Origin: Edaphochlamys debaryana
Lineage: Eukaryota; Chlorophyta; Chlorophyceae; Chlamydomonadales
Length of the DNA stretch: 64,000 nt
Direction: 5' to 3'
Assembly: GCA_016858145.1 (NCBI GenBank)
Contig: JAEHOE010000053.1
Coordinates: 248,001 to 312,000 of the forward strand
In this document: piece by piece, positions 1-12,528 of the stretch
Position numbering within the stretch: position 1 is the stretch's first letter
Layout of the letters: the number at the start of each line of letters is the position of its first letter
Notes under the pieces: model-generated
Databases searched by the model: none
Seen by the model: only the letters and a program-made list of their open reading frames with translations
Told to the model about the DNA's origin: nothing
Position numbers and translations under genes: made by a program

Positions 1-1221
1 ATCCATTCCCCTACCTGCTGGTAGGGGCTGGGCAGGGGTGCCTCGGGGGCCCCAAACTGAACGTAACGCCGGTACCAGGCGGAGGACGACTGGGGATGGG
101 GGGAGGAATCAGCTGCGTCACACGCCCGGCTACAGGGAATGGGAATCGTACAGAACGGTACGGCAAGCAGGGGCGCACCTTGTCCAACATATCTCACACT
201 GTCTCACCAGACCTTATCACGGTCATATCCCGTTTGAGAGCCGGGCTGGGAGCAGTCATCCCCGCACGCCCCGCCCCTCTCACCGTGTAGCCCGCGGCCT
301 CCACGTCAGCCTCAGCCATGCACACGTAACCCAGGCCCCAGGAGCAGGGCCGGCCCGCCAAGATCCAGGCCCCACGGGGGTCCGTCCCAGTCCAAATCTT
401 TGACACGGGCACACGGTCTCGGGCTGCCGCCAGGCAAAGGTTCCATCTTCGAGTAGGAAAGGGGAGCAGGGAGAGGGCAGCAGGGTGCAATCGGGCCTTG
501 CCCCAAGCATCTAGCAGCTGGGCATGATTCAAGCTGAGTTGTAAACACTTCATCCGAATGCAAGGAGAATATAAGGGCATGAAGGGAACGTGAAGTCCCC
601 GGATCGATTTGGGAAGCAGGGGGTGTAACGAACGCCATGCGCTGCGGAAGCCCCGGCTCACTCATCCCAGGTCCACAACTTCCAGGTCCTCAAGTCCCCC
701 GATGAAGACGTATTGCTCGATGCATCGGGCACTGCGACAAGCGCGGTGATCAGACGGAAGAGGACCTGTAAGCGGCCGACACGAAGGGGCAGTACATCGC
801 GGGTCGGCAACACACGGCAACTGGGTGAGGGGAGCCCGTGCCTCAACCGGCCGTGCCTCCGCCCGCAGCCCGTCATACCCCAACTCTGGCCCTTTCACCT
901 GCGACTGCTCAGGATCATCCACGGCATGCCTGAGAATGGTGGTGGGGAGGAGGCCCGCGGGCGCAAGCGCTGCTGCCCGCCCATCGACGGTTCCATCCGC
1001 ACAAGCCGCAACGGCCTCCCTGAAGCTGACGGGCTGTCCATAATACATGGCGTGCTTACTATCGACGATGAACTCCAGTGAAGGCGCTGCGGAGCAAGGC
1101 AGTGCATCATTCTCTTCGCAGAGCCGTCACACTAGACGAGCCTTGCAACTCAACTACCTGGCTGAGCATAGGTACTGCTAAGCGCGATGGTAGCCAGCGT
1201 CATTGCCACAAGAGCGACCAT
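1..1221 (-). CDS. C-type-lectin-domain protein, 5' part only (runs off left edge)
   Basis: This is the first part of a secreted or membrane protein related to the lectin kinase at 2923-11806. The start at 1221 opens a signal-peptide-like stretch (MVALVAMTLATIALSSTYAQ). Exons read on the minus strand are about 1221-1158, 1086-899, one ending near 663 (closing WKLWTWDE), one from about 444 to 274 (closing GLGYVCMAEADVEAAGYT), and one at about 82-11, with intron phases kept. The module matches a C-type lectin-like domain: an early FREAVAACAD helix with Cys, a W-rich centre, and a closing PCSWGLGYVCM. Every exon has a counterpart in the downstream gene in the same order and phase, so this is a tandem paralogue. 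Whether it also ends in a kinase lies outside the window. Confidence is good for the domain and moderate for exact exon ends. Confidence 0.7.
295..360. repeat. 66-bp block identical to 10938-11003 (lectin exon)
   Basis: The last part of the C-type-lectin exon in the partial gene is identical over 66 bases to the same exon in the lectin kinase, while the surrounding introns and the other exons differ clearly. This supports a tandem paralogue relationship with recent duplication or local gene conversion. Confidence 0.85.
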
Positions 1222-2922
1222 GGCGCGCACTTAGCTCCGCCGTGTTATCGCTGTCATTTGCAGCCGCCTGGGTGATATGTAGCGTACATCGCGATCGCTC
1301 AAACAGCGTTGAATTTAGTGACGGTGAAGGGGTCAAGTTCCTAACTGTATAGCCGATTCCTGCCGGTTTCGTTCAGCGTGAACTCTGATGCCAGAGTCGA
1401 GTCTGAGTAGTCACCCGCGATCGCCTTCTACGTGTCGCTTTCGCCAGGACGTGGCGCTTGAATCCTGCTTGGGAGAAACACAGCGGGCCAACGGACATCA
1501 CACCCACGCGCGTGGCCCCCGTGCAGGCCCTCGTGCACGCCCCTCAGGTAGGGAGGGGGCCCCCTGCTTCCAGTGTCCGCCTCATACCCCGGCGGCAGGA
1601 ACACCCTGCCGACCCTGGCCGTCGGCACTCAGCAGTCGTGGAGTTCTGGGGGATGTCGGGTTGTACGCTTCCTTAGCCCTCGGCTCTGCACTTGCAGGAT
1701 TCCCTGCTCGTCGTCCTGCCCCGCCATTAGTAAGGCGGCTCCTCGCTGGCCCTTCCCTGGGCCCAGCGGTGCGCAGTCCCGCACAGGTGCTCTCCTCCCG
1801 AACGGCACCCTGCCGTACACTGCCAGACAGCTCTCGGCCCCTGCTCGGCCCTCAAATCAGCAAGAATGAAGAGACATACATGCCATATGCATCCCGGGCG
1901 CCCCCCCGGTCGGGGCCTGCCGTGCCGCCGGCAGACCGGCAGGCCGTAGGGACTCGCCCATGCACGTCAACCCCATACGGAGCTTTGCTGACCAAAGGGT
2001 GTGCAGCATAGCAACATAAATGAACGCAGCTACACATCCATTGCTGGTACGATGACGCTACTTGACACCATCCGGTTCGTTGGTGCCCATCTTTCTGCTC
2101 CACCGCCCACACGCATTGGGGACCCCGTCTCCGCTCGCTCAGCCATGACCCCAGACAAACAAGACTGTCTCTCTGCACAGGTTCGGACAGAGCACGTCGA
2201 ATTCCATAGATGAATAGCATGCACGCCTTTGATATTTCCCATGCCCCTCAGCTCGGCGCAACTCAAAAATGGCATTGACTCAGTGCAGGGGTCCGTGTTT
2301 GCAACGAGCACGCCATGCGTTGACACCTTCGCCACCGCTGCCCAAGTTCATAACCACACAGTGCTCTGTCTTCTGTGTGTCAGCCCCGAATTCGAAGGCC
2401 GCCTTCGCACATCGTGCTGGCAACCCTCCGGTATGACCCAAACGTCATGCTCAACGGCAAGTGCAGACAAACATCTTCTTTCAGTCGACAAGCACGACAC
2501 ACAGCTCCATGACCAAGGGTTGCACTCCAGCTTCACAAAGCGACGAGCCGTGATGACACAGGTCAGTCGGCGGATCAGTACAATATCACCCCAAACACCA
2601 CGACACGCACGACCGTGCACCACCTCCAGTGCCCCCCCGCACACGCGGCAGTCTTCAATCTCCACAATTTCGTAAGGAATACTCACGCTCTCGGCTGTGC
2701 ACGCTACTGCAGATTTCGTGTCGTGATCCTCCACAAAGCGCCATGAATACGTACGTAAGCAAACGGGCACAGCCTCGCTTGATAATCCTCTGACCCCTCC
2801 TTTCCCACCGCATCACCGCAGCATGCAACGGCACAGCGGCGCGCAGTAAGACAGCGGTCGACACTTCCTCATCCATCCAGCTGGATGGACTAGGAAGCAC
2901 CTCCACGCTGGCACCCACCCTG
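1222..2922. other. Intergenic: promoter side of the left lectin gene, 3' side of the lectin kinase
   Basis: Both flanking genes are on the minus strand, so this holds the 3' UTR of the kinase gene (right part) and the promoter of the partial lectin gene (left part). Several open frames of 60-200 codons exist, but none shows a recognisable domain, coherent exon structure or signal. I see nothing else I can support. Confidence 0.4.
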
Positions 2923-5900
2923 CTATGCCGGGTGCGGCTGTTGCGGCGACGCCAGCTGAAGAACCATTCCGCAGTTAGCATCCATCATCTCTCGCAGGGC
3001 CTCCTCCAGGGCATGAGCAGCCTACGCGGGGAAGTTAACAAACAAACAGATGGGGTTTGGGTCCACCAGGCAGGCCTCAGTACCAGCATGAGCATGCTCG
3101 TCTCGGGCCTCAGGGGCCACCCATCCTGTCCACGAGATGTCAAGTAGAATCCCCCCCTCGTGTTCCCCCGCAGAAACGCACCTCACTGAACGTGGGACGG
3201 GCTGAGGGGTCGAGGGACAGGCACGCCCCGATGAGCTGTGCGATAGCCGGGTGGATGCCGGGCGGCAACACCGCCCAAGGCGGCTTGGATGAATCTGATT
3301 GCGGCTGGCCAGCCTTGCTATGAACCACGGCACTCGCTCTTGAGTCAGGTGCGGCCTGCTGGCCTGCCGGGGCGGCGGCGGTCTTGGCTCGCGCCCTTAT
3401 GCCCTGGATGGTCTCTCCGTGGCAGAGCTCGAGCAGGATGACCCCGAACGACCAAACGTCGGCGGCCTTGGAGAGGCGGCCCTGGAGCAGAACCTCGGGG
3501 GCCGAGTGGGAGGGAGTGCCCTGGGGGGGGAGGAGGAGGAGGAGGAGGGGTGCCGATGACTACGTCAGTTCGATGCCGGTCAAGCATCCAGAGCGGCCTG
3601 GTGCAAGCCATGTCTGTCGGCTTCGGGGCCCCGAGCGTAAACCACACCTGGAAGCAGTTGGACGCGTGCGTCTGGCTCCCGGTCATCCGAAGGCTGAGGG
3701 GCCAGGAGGGCACACGCAGGGGGGCACGCTATCAGCTAGGGACACACCTCGACAAGCATCCACACTGCGAGAGCCCCACCCTCCCTACGTTCCCCTCATC
3801 ACCTGAGCCCAAAGTCCGCCACTTTGGCCACGATGGGGGCCCGCCAGCGTGCCATCGAGGGGGCCTGCTCGTGCGGATGCAGCTGCCCGCAGCTCGGGGC
3901 CTCCAGGCTTTCAGTCACGCCCCCCGCGGTCACCGCAGTGGGGCCGGCACGCGGTGAGGTTGACAGCAAGACATTCTGACGGGGCAACAGCGGGGTTTGA
4001 GCGCGGAGACATTTTATGAGGGCCGATGGCCGCGGGGGCAGCGGTAGCACTCCTCTTACATGAACTGACCGGCTCCCTGCGACCCACCCACCCCCAGGCT
4101 CAGGTCTCCGTGCACGATGTTGCGTGCGTGGATGTATGCCATTCCGCAGGCCAGGTCCCGCGCGAGGGACGCGGCACAGAGCGCCGCCGCACCGCCCGCG
4201 GCCGCGCCGCCAAGCACGCCCGCGCCTGCGTCGGGGGTGGGGGTGGCAGGTAGGGTGGGCCACATACAGGGGTGGGGGGTGCGGGCGCGCATGGCTGATC
4301 AAGCTGGCGTGGAGCCTGGTGGTGGAAGGGACTTCTGAGATCAGCGTGAGGAGGCGGAGCGAGGGGGTTGGTTAGCGGGGCGGGCTGCTGAGAACGAGCT
4401 GGGCGCCGGGATGAAGTTGACGGGGTACGCGACTCTGACCTTGACCTGGCCCCGACTCACTCAATGCGGCGCCGATGGAGCCCACATCGCAGAACTCCTG
4501 CACGGGGACAGCCACAGGGCTTCGGAAGCGCATGTTCCCGTATCAGGACCCCAGATCCAGTGACCGGAAAGAAAGAGCGCCATGGCACGCACACTGGCCC
4601 CTTCCTCGCAGCTCGTGTTCCGGGCAGCGCACCTGAATGATCAGTAGCTTGTACACGTCAGCATCGCTGGAGCTGGCGGCGCTAGAGCGGGGTTCCGGGC
4701 CGGAGCTGCTGCTGTGCTGCGCCTGCGGGGAGGGGGCCTGCGAGCCCAGGACGCTGAGGGGCACCAGCGAGTAGGCGTACGTCATGACCACGTTTGGGTG
4801 CTGCGGGGCGGGGGAGGAGAGTGGGGGAGCACATGACACGCAGGGAGGTTTAGACACGAGCAAGAGGGACGGGACAGGGGGTCATGGGTCTGGGGGTGCG
4901 AGGTGCACAGCCGCAGGCGCAAGTGGACGGGCTTTGGGAGCCCCTGAGCAATCGGGCACATGCGCGAAGCGTCCAGCCACGGACCTCGAGGGATTTGGTT
5001 ATTGCCGCCTCCAGGATAGCGCGGTGGCGCTGGCGGCCCTGCAAGACCAGGACGGGGTGGGGTCAGGGTCGCGGTCAAGGCTAGAACAGAGTATGGTCCT
5101 TCATACACCTCGGCATAGCGCGTCCTCCCACCTCTCTGCCGATCAGTGCGTCGTGCACCACGATGCTCTTGACCGCCACCCGCAGGCCGCACCACGTGCC
5201 CAGGTACACCACACCGAAGCCGCCTTGGCCCAGCAGGCCCTCGATCCGCAGGTTCTCCTGGTGGCTCGACAGCTCGGCCTGCAGGGAAGAGGCACCGGAC
5301 GCGACAGGGGTGACGCGATAAGGGTTCAGGCCTTGCAGGGATTGTGAGGAGGAGCCTGGCGCCATGGTCCTAGAGGAAGCCATGACTCAGCCCACCTGCG
5401 CCCGCACGAGGTGGGCCGCTTCCGGGCCTCCACCGCCCGCCGAGGACGGAGGGGTGGGCTGCTGCGTGCCCAGACTCAAAAGGCCTGCGGGGGGCGGGTC
5501 GCAGTTGGGCGCCGCTTAGGAGGGTGCAGTGCCCTGTGCCCATCTAATCCGCAGCGGGTAGAATCCCAGCGCCATGCGTTGTTGCAAGCGGTAAACAAAG
5601 GCAGCATCGTGCAACCCTCCAGTGCTCACCTTCGCTGGATGACGCTACCGGGCCGGCGGCCTCCTGGCCGCCCTCGGAGGTTGCGGTCGCCCGCTGACGT
5701 CTGCCGCATTGCAGCCTGTGGCAAGCACGCCACATGACCGTGAGCAAGCAGGGCCTGGTGCGCTACCACGCACGACCCCGGACGACGCCGAGCACATGCT
5801 TATGGACTCGAGCCCGTGGACCGCCTCTGTGGCTTCGTCCCCCTTGCAGGGTGCAATCGCCGCTCACCCCTCGAGGTATGCCGCCAAGTACTCGTCAAAC

Positions 5901-8900
5901 CGTCGCCCCTGTTCGCTCAGCGCGCCCACAGCAGCACTTGCGAGAACTCCCTTGCCCTTGCCCGCTGCCGCAGACGCGTCCGCTAGCCTCATTGCGTGGT
6001 CGGGCGTGTCCACCGTTAGGCTGCCTAGCTCCAGGTCCACGCATCCAGTGTCCAGCGCTGAGCTTCCTGCTGAGGGATGTCCGTGGGACCGACCGCTACT
6101 GCTCACGCTCGTGCTCTTGAAGCCCTTGCCGCCGCCACCCACGGCCTTGCCCGCGGCCGCAGCCGCAGCCGCCCCCGCCGGCTTTCTGGCCTCGTGCTCT
6201 CGCTGCAGCCGCCGCCGCCGGATGATCAGAGCGAGGGTGGCCAGGAGGATAGCGCCCAGGGTAGCGCCAACAGCGCCGCCAACCACCGCGGCCAAGCTTG
6301 TGCCGCCAGACGAGGACGAGGACGAGGACGAGGCCGAAGCAGAGGGGCTCCCGCCAGTGCTTGTATCGAGCGCGGGAGATGGGGCCTGCTCAGCAAGAGA
6401 AGGCTGAGCCAGGGGGGCTGCCCCGGTCGACGGAGGCTGCGTCGTCTGAGGGTCCGAGGGCGACGGCGCCGGGGGAGGCGGTGGCGGCGGCGATGAAGAC
6501 GACAGGCTCGCAGCAGGGACTGTCTGGCACCACACCAGCTGGAGAGAATGGATGAACGTCCCAGACTCGCCCTGAGCGGATAGGGCGGCGAGACGGCGGC
6601 AGGGGTTTCAGCATGGCAGGAGTCAGTAGACTCTGCGTTTGGAAACACGACACCCAAAGCGCACGCCTCCTTTCCGCTGGACAACTCCGCGGTGACCCCA
6701 GCCCTGATGCTCCGAGGCCCTTCTCCGCCATCCTCACCTGCAGGCCCACCAGGTACCCCCCCGGCGACGCAGCCTCAGCAAAAGGCACGCTACACAAGGA
6801 GCTGGACGTGAACGCGGTAGTCCAGCGCCGCCCCGCGCTGGTCTCAAAGGCCAGGCTCTCCACGTAGCCGCCCGCACAGCCATGCACGGCCGTCACCACC
6901 TCGCCCTCCGCCAGCTCAAGTGCCTGCCAGCCGCTGGTGCTGCCAGAGCCCGCAACATCCGCCGCAGACGAAGCGCCGGCGGTTGTGTTGGTCGGGACAG
7001 TTGGGCTTCCCGTTGTTGATGCGTTGAGATCGTCGCGATGCCAGAGCCTGAGTCCGGAGATCAAGGCGGGTGATTCGAAGGTGGAGTCCAGGAACAGCTG
7101 GTTTGCAACGCTGACTTCGATCCGAGAAATCGGACGAACCAGAGAGGGCACCGTCTTGCTGCTTGCGGCACCCAGAGCGTAGCGGCTGGTTGGGTTGCGC
7201 GGGGCAGCAGGCAGGGGGAGGAAGATGTAGATGGGTGGGAATGGGAGTGGGGTTTAGTGGGTGCGATCAAGGGGGCATGCATACACACAGGGCTGTGGGA
7301 CGTCGGCGACCGTCATTGCACCAGAGGCCCAAGAGGAGTGCCAAACCACCAAGGGTGGTCCTTCGGGTCGACATCCTTCTCGTCGACCAACCAACCAACT
7401 CACAACCGACAACCGGCAACGGCGACTCACCATGTGGCGGTTGTCCCTCCACCAAACACCGGCGAGAGCGACAGCTTGTGCAAACCTGCACGACGGGGAC
7501 GCCAAGCCAAATGACCAAAGCAGGCCCCGTCAAGCGTGCGTCCCACGCTGCACTGCCAGCGGGTGGCGTACAGTCAGTTTCGTTCAAGCCGTACGACGCA
7601 CCTGGGGTCCACAACGCCGCCGTACCGTTGCCATCTCGCGACTTTACCAGGGCCGTGCCGCGGTTCTGGTCCCCGGGGGCCCGGCAGACCACGGCGGCTT
7701 CTACTCCGCAGTCCGAACCGAACAGCGCCGCAAAAGCCAAGTCCCCTTGGTACTCCGGAGCGTGCTCAAAGAGACCCTGCAAGCAGCCGCTATTGCCGTC
7801 TCCGCCGCTGTCTCCAGGCCTTTGCGCATCCAGCCAGAAACCACCTGCGTGGCGGGGTAGGGTGCGGTGGGATGTGGCGGGTCGTGGCGGGTGCGGTGGG
7901 GCGTGGCGGGTGCCGGGGGGGGGGGTTCCGCAGGGGGTTTCCGCCGCCAGGCACAACCCAGGCCACCGATAGAGCGCTGCCACCACTGCTGCTCACCCTG
8001 CATCGATGTGATTGCCAGGTAGCCGGCGGTCCGCATTTTATGAGTGGTTCGCCAGAGCATCAGGTCAGCCACCGACACGAGGCTCCATGACAGACCCATG
8101 ACCGTGCTAGACCTGTGGGACGGAAGGGGGCAAGATGCTGGTTTAGATCCTCAGGATCCATAGCAGGCTGCTACCCTATGGACGGAGGCAAGGTAGGGCC
8201 GGCTTCAAAACGCAAGGCCGCCTGCAGTGCACTCTGCGCCTGATCACCCTAAGCACGTGCACCCACCTGCAGTACTCCCGTGCCGCCTCGTACGTTGCGA
8301 GGGCGTCCCGGCGCACCAGGTACACCCAGGTGTCCCCGCCATCGCCGCCGGTCCCGCCCCCGCTGCCGTCTTCTCCTCCTCCCTCAGCGGTACTCCCCGC
8401 GGCCCCGCCGATGCGTTCGTACGCGTCTGGCGGCCAGTGCTGCCGCCTGGGGTCGGAGGCCACAAACACAGCCTGGTTCGCCTCGGGCACCGGCTCCGCG
8501 TCGCCGCTGCACATGCCGTAGCCGGCGTGACACGTCTTCTGCGGAGGACGCGGGCGCACAGGGAGGCGGTCGCTCAGATCCAGAACACACCTAGTCCTGG
8601 TCACCTGCCTTCGGACGGGAGCTCAGCTGGGGTCTCACGCTTGCTTCGCCCGTTGGTGTAAATCGCGGACGCCCTTAGGGTACGGCCTTCTAGCCGTACA
8701 CCTTATCTTGCCCTGAAATATCTGCCGTGCCGCACCTGGCACGCATCCACGCTGGTGTCGCAGGCCGGGAACATGTTTTTGGTCCGTCCGTCCGGCCCTC
8801 CGAAAGAGGACCCGCAGCAGAGCTGGGAGGGGCACGACGCGTTGAAGCGCGGGCCGCAGGGGCTCGGGAAAGCCGTGCCGGGGCGAAACACTGGCGCCGC

Positions 8901-11806
8901 AATCGGCACAGCGGCGATGCAGCTCGCCCCAGATCCAGCTTCAGTTCCAGTTTCAGATCCAGATCGTTCCGCCGCCGATACAGGCGACGCCGCCGCCGCC
9001 AGCTTGTACGTGGGCTGTCCCGCTTCCCGGGGCGCGGCCCACACGAACTGGAGCCGATTGATCCAGGGGCGGTCGCGGATGGAGTATCCCGGCAGGGAGC
9101 GCCAGTCGTCCAGTCCGTACCAGTCCGTGTACCGCCCGGCGATGCCTGCAAGGTAGCCGCCGGGAGGGGCGTCCTCCCTGGGAGAAGGGCACATAGGGAC
9201 AGTCTGACCCGTGACAGGCCTGGGACGCATGCATGCAAGCCCCGAATTCACACGCAATGCCATCCGGCACCGCGCCTGGGCAAACCTTCATAGGCAAGAG
9301 CACACGTGGCCATGCAGCCCCCAGTCGCTCATTCCACCCCTGTCCCCCGTCCCCGTCAGCACTCCGCGACCCCACCCACCTGAAGGCGTAGGTGCAGCCG
9401 GCCAGGCCCAGCTGGTAGCGCCGGCCCGTGCGGGTGAGCGCCACCAACCTCTCCAGGCCGTCCTCGCGGAAGCAGCCCTGCGGCCGAGGGGTTTGACAGC
9501 GGTTGGGGGAAGGAGTCGATCATTTATGGGCAGGCCACGGTGAGATGGGCGGGACAGGGGCAAAGGCAGCAGAGTGGGCGAGCGCACTAGTTCAAGGGCA
9601 TAGGCTTCTGGTGCCAAGGTTTTCCGCACGCCTGCCAGACCTCCTGTGTAGGACTCCGCGCTTGCTGCGGGCGGCTGGGCCGAGACGCTGCAGCTTGGCT
9701 ACATCCGGTCGTACGGCCATATAGCCGTACATCCACACACGCACCTCCACGGCGACGATGTAGTCATGCAAGGAGGGGTCCACGTGGTCGATCCTGAAAG
9801 GTGGACCTGAACGGAGGGGCGACGAATCACGTCCACCAGCAGGTCAGCGTGACCTCGAATTCACGACGACCAGGGGCAGCGCTCTGTTTGACCTACCGGC
9901 GCCTCCAGCCCCAGCCGTCAGCGGGGTTCGGCCGCCAAGCACCCTACCTCCACCCTCCGCTCCCTGATCCCTCAACCCACCGCGCTCGCCCCCCGAACGA
10001 CACGACCCACCCAAGTCAAGTCGAGGTCCTGCCCTGAAGCCGACCGCCTCCCACAGCCCAGCGGTGGAAGATTTGCGCCACAGCGGCCAGGCGTCCCCGT
10101 AGCTGGCCTCCCGAATGGATAGAAGGGCTTTTGCTTGCCCTGTCGCCATCCTGTGGATCGATGGGGCCACGGACAATCAACACGGAGCAATTGTAGCCAA
10201 GCAGTCAAGGACGGTCTTGCTAGGCCACGAGTGTCGACCCGCACAGCACCGTGCGGCTTCAGCCTAGGCGTCCCAAAGGGAGCTGCTCAAAGTTGTTACT
10301 TATAGCGTGTCAACCACTGGACGACACCCCCCGCGCACCGGCTTATGAGGGACACGACGGGCCCCCTGCTCCAGAAGTCGGCCGAGTCATCGAAGGCCAC
10401 CGAGGGCACCGCGGCCCAGTCGCCGGCCGGGGGCGTGATGCCTCGCCCCGGCACGGGGTCTCCCAGCACCAGACCCGACCGCACCAGCGCCAGACCACTG
10501 CCGTCAGGGCCCTGGAGGGGCGCAAAGGGAGAACGGCAGTTGCAGGGAAGGATGCGATGCGTGTGCGGAGGGGGTGCGTGATGCACCTCCTGGATGCAGC
10601 ATTCTCATCACAACCCGTCGATCAACACCGGTCCTTTGCCCACCTGCTGGTAGGGGCTGGGCTGGGGTGCCTCGGCGGCCCCGGGCTGGGCGTAACGCCG
10701 GTACCAGGCGGAGGACGACTGCGGGTGGGAGAGGGATAAGCTATGGGCCTGAAGGACGCCTAGGATGAATTTGGATTAAGGATGAGCGAACGAAGCAGCT
10801 TCGAGTGATATACAGGCTGAGGTCCAGGCCCGCCGCCTGTCCTGCTCCGCAGTCACAAGTCACTCCCGGTTGCTTCATATGCCTGCTCATTGCCCTGCCC
10901 ATACCCCCGCAATCCGCCCCTCCCACCGTGTATCCGTCGGCCTCCACGTCAGCCTCAGCCATGCACACGTAACCCAGGCCCCAGGAGCAGGGCCGGCCCG
11001 CCACGACCCACATGCCCCGCCGGTCCGCCCCCGGCTGGAGGTAGTCAGACGCCAGGGCCGCAGCGTCCCGTGCGGCGGCCTGACACATCCGGAACCTGCG
11101 AGAACACACATCAGGCTCCGTTGTCTACGCTTTCGCGGTGACGGCCGCATGCACCTTAAGCGGCGTTAACAGGAGGCGAAAAGCTGGCTCACTCGTCCCA
11201 GGTCCACAGCTTCCACACGGTCCATTCGCCCGTGCGCCTGCTCGCGTCACCCAGGTCCAGGGGGTCTGGCCTCGGTCTGAACGCCGTCACGAGGCGGACC
11301 AGAGCCTGAGAGGAAAAGCGAGGGGTGGAGGGAGGGTTGGAGCGAGGGGTCGGGGGAGGTGTTCAGGTCGGGTGGGGGGCAGGAGCGGTCAAACGAAGGT
11401 CGTACCCCAGACGGCACGTGCCGCGGTCGAACACACGGCAGAAACCTATCACTGCGGCCGTCGAGGAACCTGACCTGAGATGCTTGCGGGTTGTCCTCGG
11501 CTAGTTGGAGGATCGCGAGAGGGAGCAGGCCCGCTGGCGCCATTGCCGCGGCGCGCCCATCCTTTGTTCTGGAGTCCGCACAGGCTGCAAGCGCTTCATG
11601 AAACGTGGCTTGATCGTTGAGATACAAGCTGTAGCTCCTGCTGTTGACCACAAACTCAAAGGAGGGCAGGACTGCAGCGGGCAGCGAGCGGGCGTTCCTC
11701 AGTCCCTGCGCTTCTATGCTATAGCAACCGTGCTTTCCCACTAACCTTGCTGCTGTGCATTGGCAATAAGCAACGTCGCAGCGACGAGGGCGACTGCTGA
11801 GAACAT
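2923..11806 (-). CDS. Receptor-like protein kinase with C-type-lectin and jacalin-like ectodomain
   Basis: A predicted single-pass receptor kinase of about 1,600 residues and roughly 26 exons. The start at 11806 begins a signal peptide (MFSAVALVAATLLIANAQ). Module order: C-type lectin-like domain 1 (exons 11671-10927, closing GLGYVCMAEADVEADGYT); jacalin-like segments (10511-10300, 9806-9745, 9477-9380, start of 9177-8736); a Cys-rich hevein-like stretch (CPSQLCCGSSFG); C-type lectin-like domain 2 (8538-7431, closing CGVEAAVVCR); another jacalin-like segment (about 7150-6738, GGYLVGLQ); a Pro/Ser stalk and membrane helix (exon 6538-5868, AAVVGGAVGATLGAILLATL then RRRR); then a TKL-type kinase. 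Kinase motifs: GQGGFGVVYLG, VAVK, HPNVV, IVHGDLSLG, ADFGLR, SAPEVL, DVWSFGVILLE, and RPTFSEV before the last exon 3021-2923. The catalytic loop is HGD rather than HRD. Splice joins near 7431/7150, 4093/3975 and in the activation loop (3803/3520) are unresolved. A split into two genes cannot be fully excluded, but phases agree through most of the ectodomain. Confidence 0.75.
10938..11003. repeat. 66-bp block identical to 295-360 (lectin exon)
   Basis: Partner of the block near the left edge. It encodes the GRPCSWGLGYVCM end of C-type lectin-like domain 1 on the minus strand. The sequence differs immediately on both sides. Confidence 0.85.
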
Positions 11807-12528
11807 CGCGCAGCATGCTGTGCACTGTGAGCGTGTGCCGTCCGATGACGACTGTGATAGATCGGCAGTCAGAAGGAGGTTGTTGCGTTCTGGCCTGGAT
11901 CAGTCGGGCTCGGCCTCAAGCTCGGCCAAGTTTCGGTTTCGCGGCAATCGCGCGGCTGGAGCTGATTGTCGGCGCCCAATCCTGGCATGACAACTTGACG
12001 ATAGTTACTAGGCTTGGGTACGGGTACGTTGAGCGGCATCACCCGGACTCCCGGAGCGACTCCAGGAGCCCGAAGTTTGCGGCACCCTGCGGCACCCTGG
12101 CGGTACGGCCAGCCCACTTCGCTATGCGCGCCTTACATGCCCTATTAGCTCCACATGCCCCGCCATGGCCCCTCTTGTCCGTCGCCTCTCCGCCTCCTCA
12201 CCTACTGCAGCTGCCGGGGACTTTCCTGGGCCACACACCCGGTCCTTGCGGCGCCTCCCTCATACATCCGCGCCCCCGGCCGCCCTCTTCAGTCTTCACG
12301 CCATCCCGTTGGCAGCCCCCACCGTCGACCTATTCCCAAGTGCCCCCACCCCCTGCAAGTACATCACAAACGCCCCGCAGTCCAGCAGCCAGGGCCTTCA
12401 CACAAAAGGCCCGCAAATCCTCCCACGCGCAGGGCATGTGGTCACGAGCTCCATCGATGGGCAGCCGCCTTCTGCCAGCTTCCTCGATCCTAAATCCTGG
12501 ATCCTCGCGCCGAACTGGCTATTGTGGC
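11807..12528. other. Intergenic: promoter of the lectin kinase, 3' end of the MFS gene
   Basis: It lies between two minus-strand genes. A TGTAA element, the green-algal type of polyadenylation signal, occurs on the minus strand at 12137-12133, about 390 bases past the MFS stop codon. I see no clear TATA box and no further gene. Confidence 0.35.
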
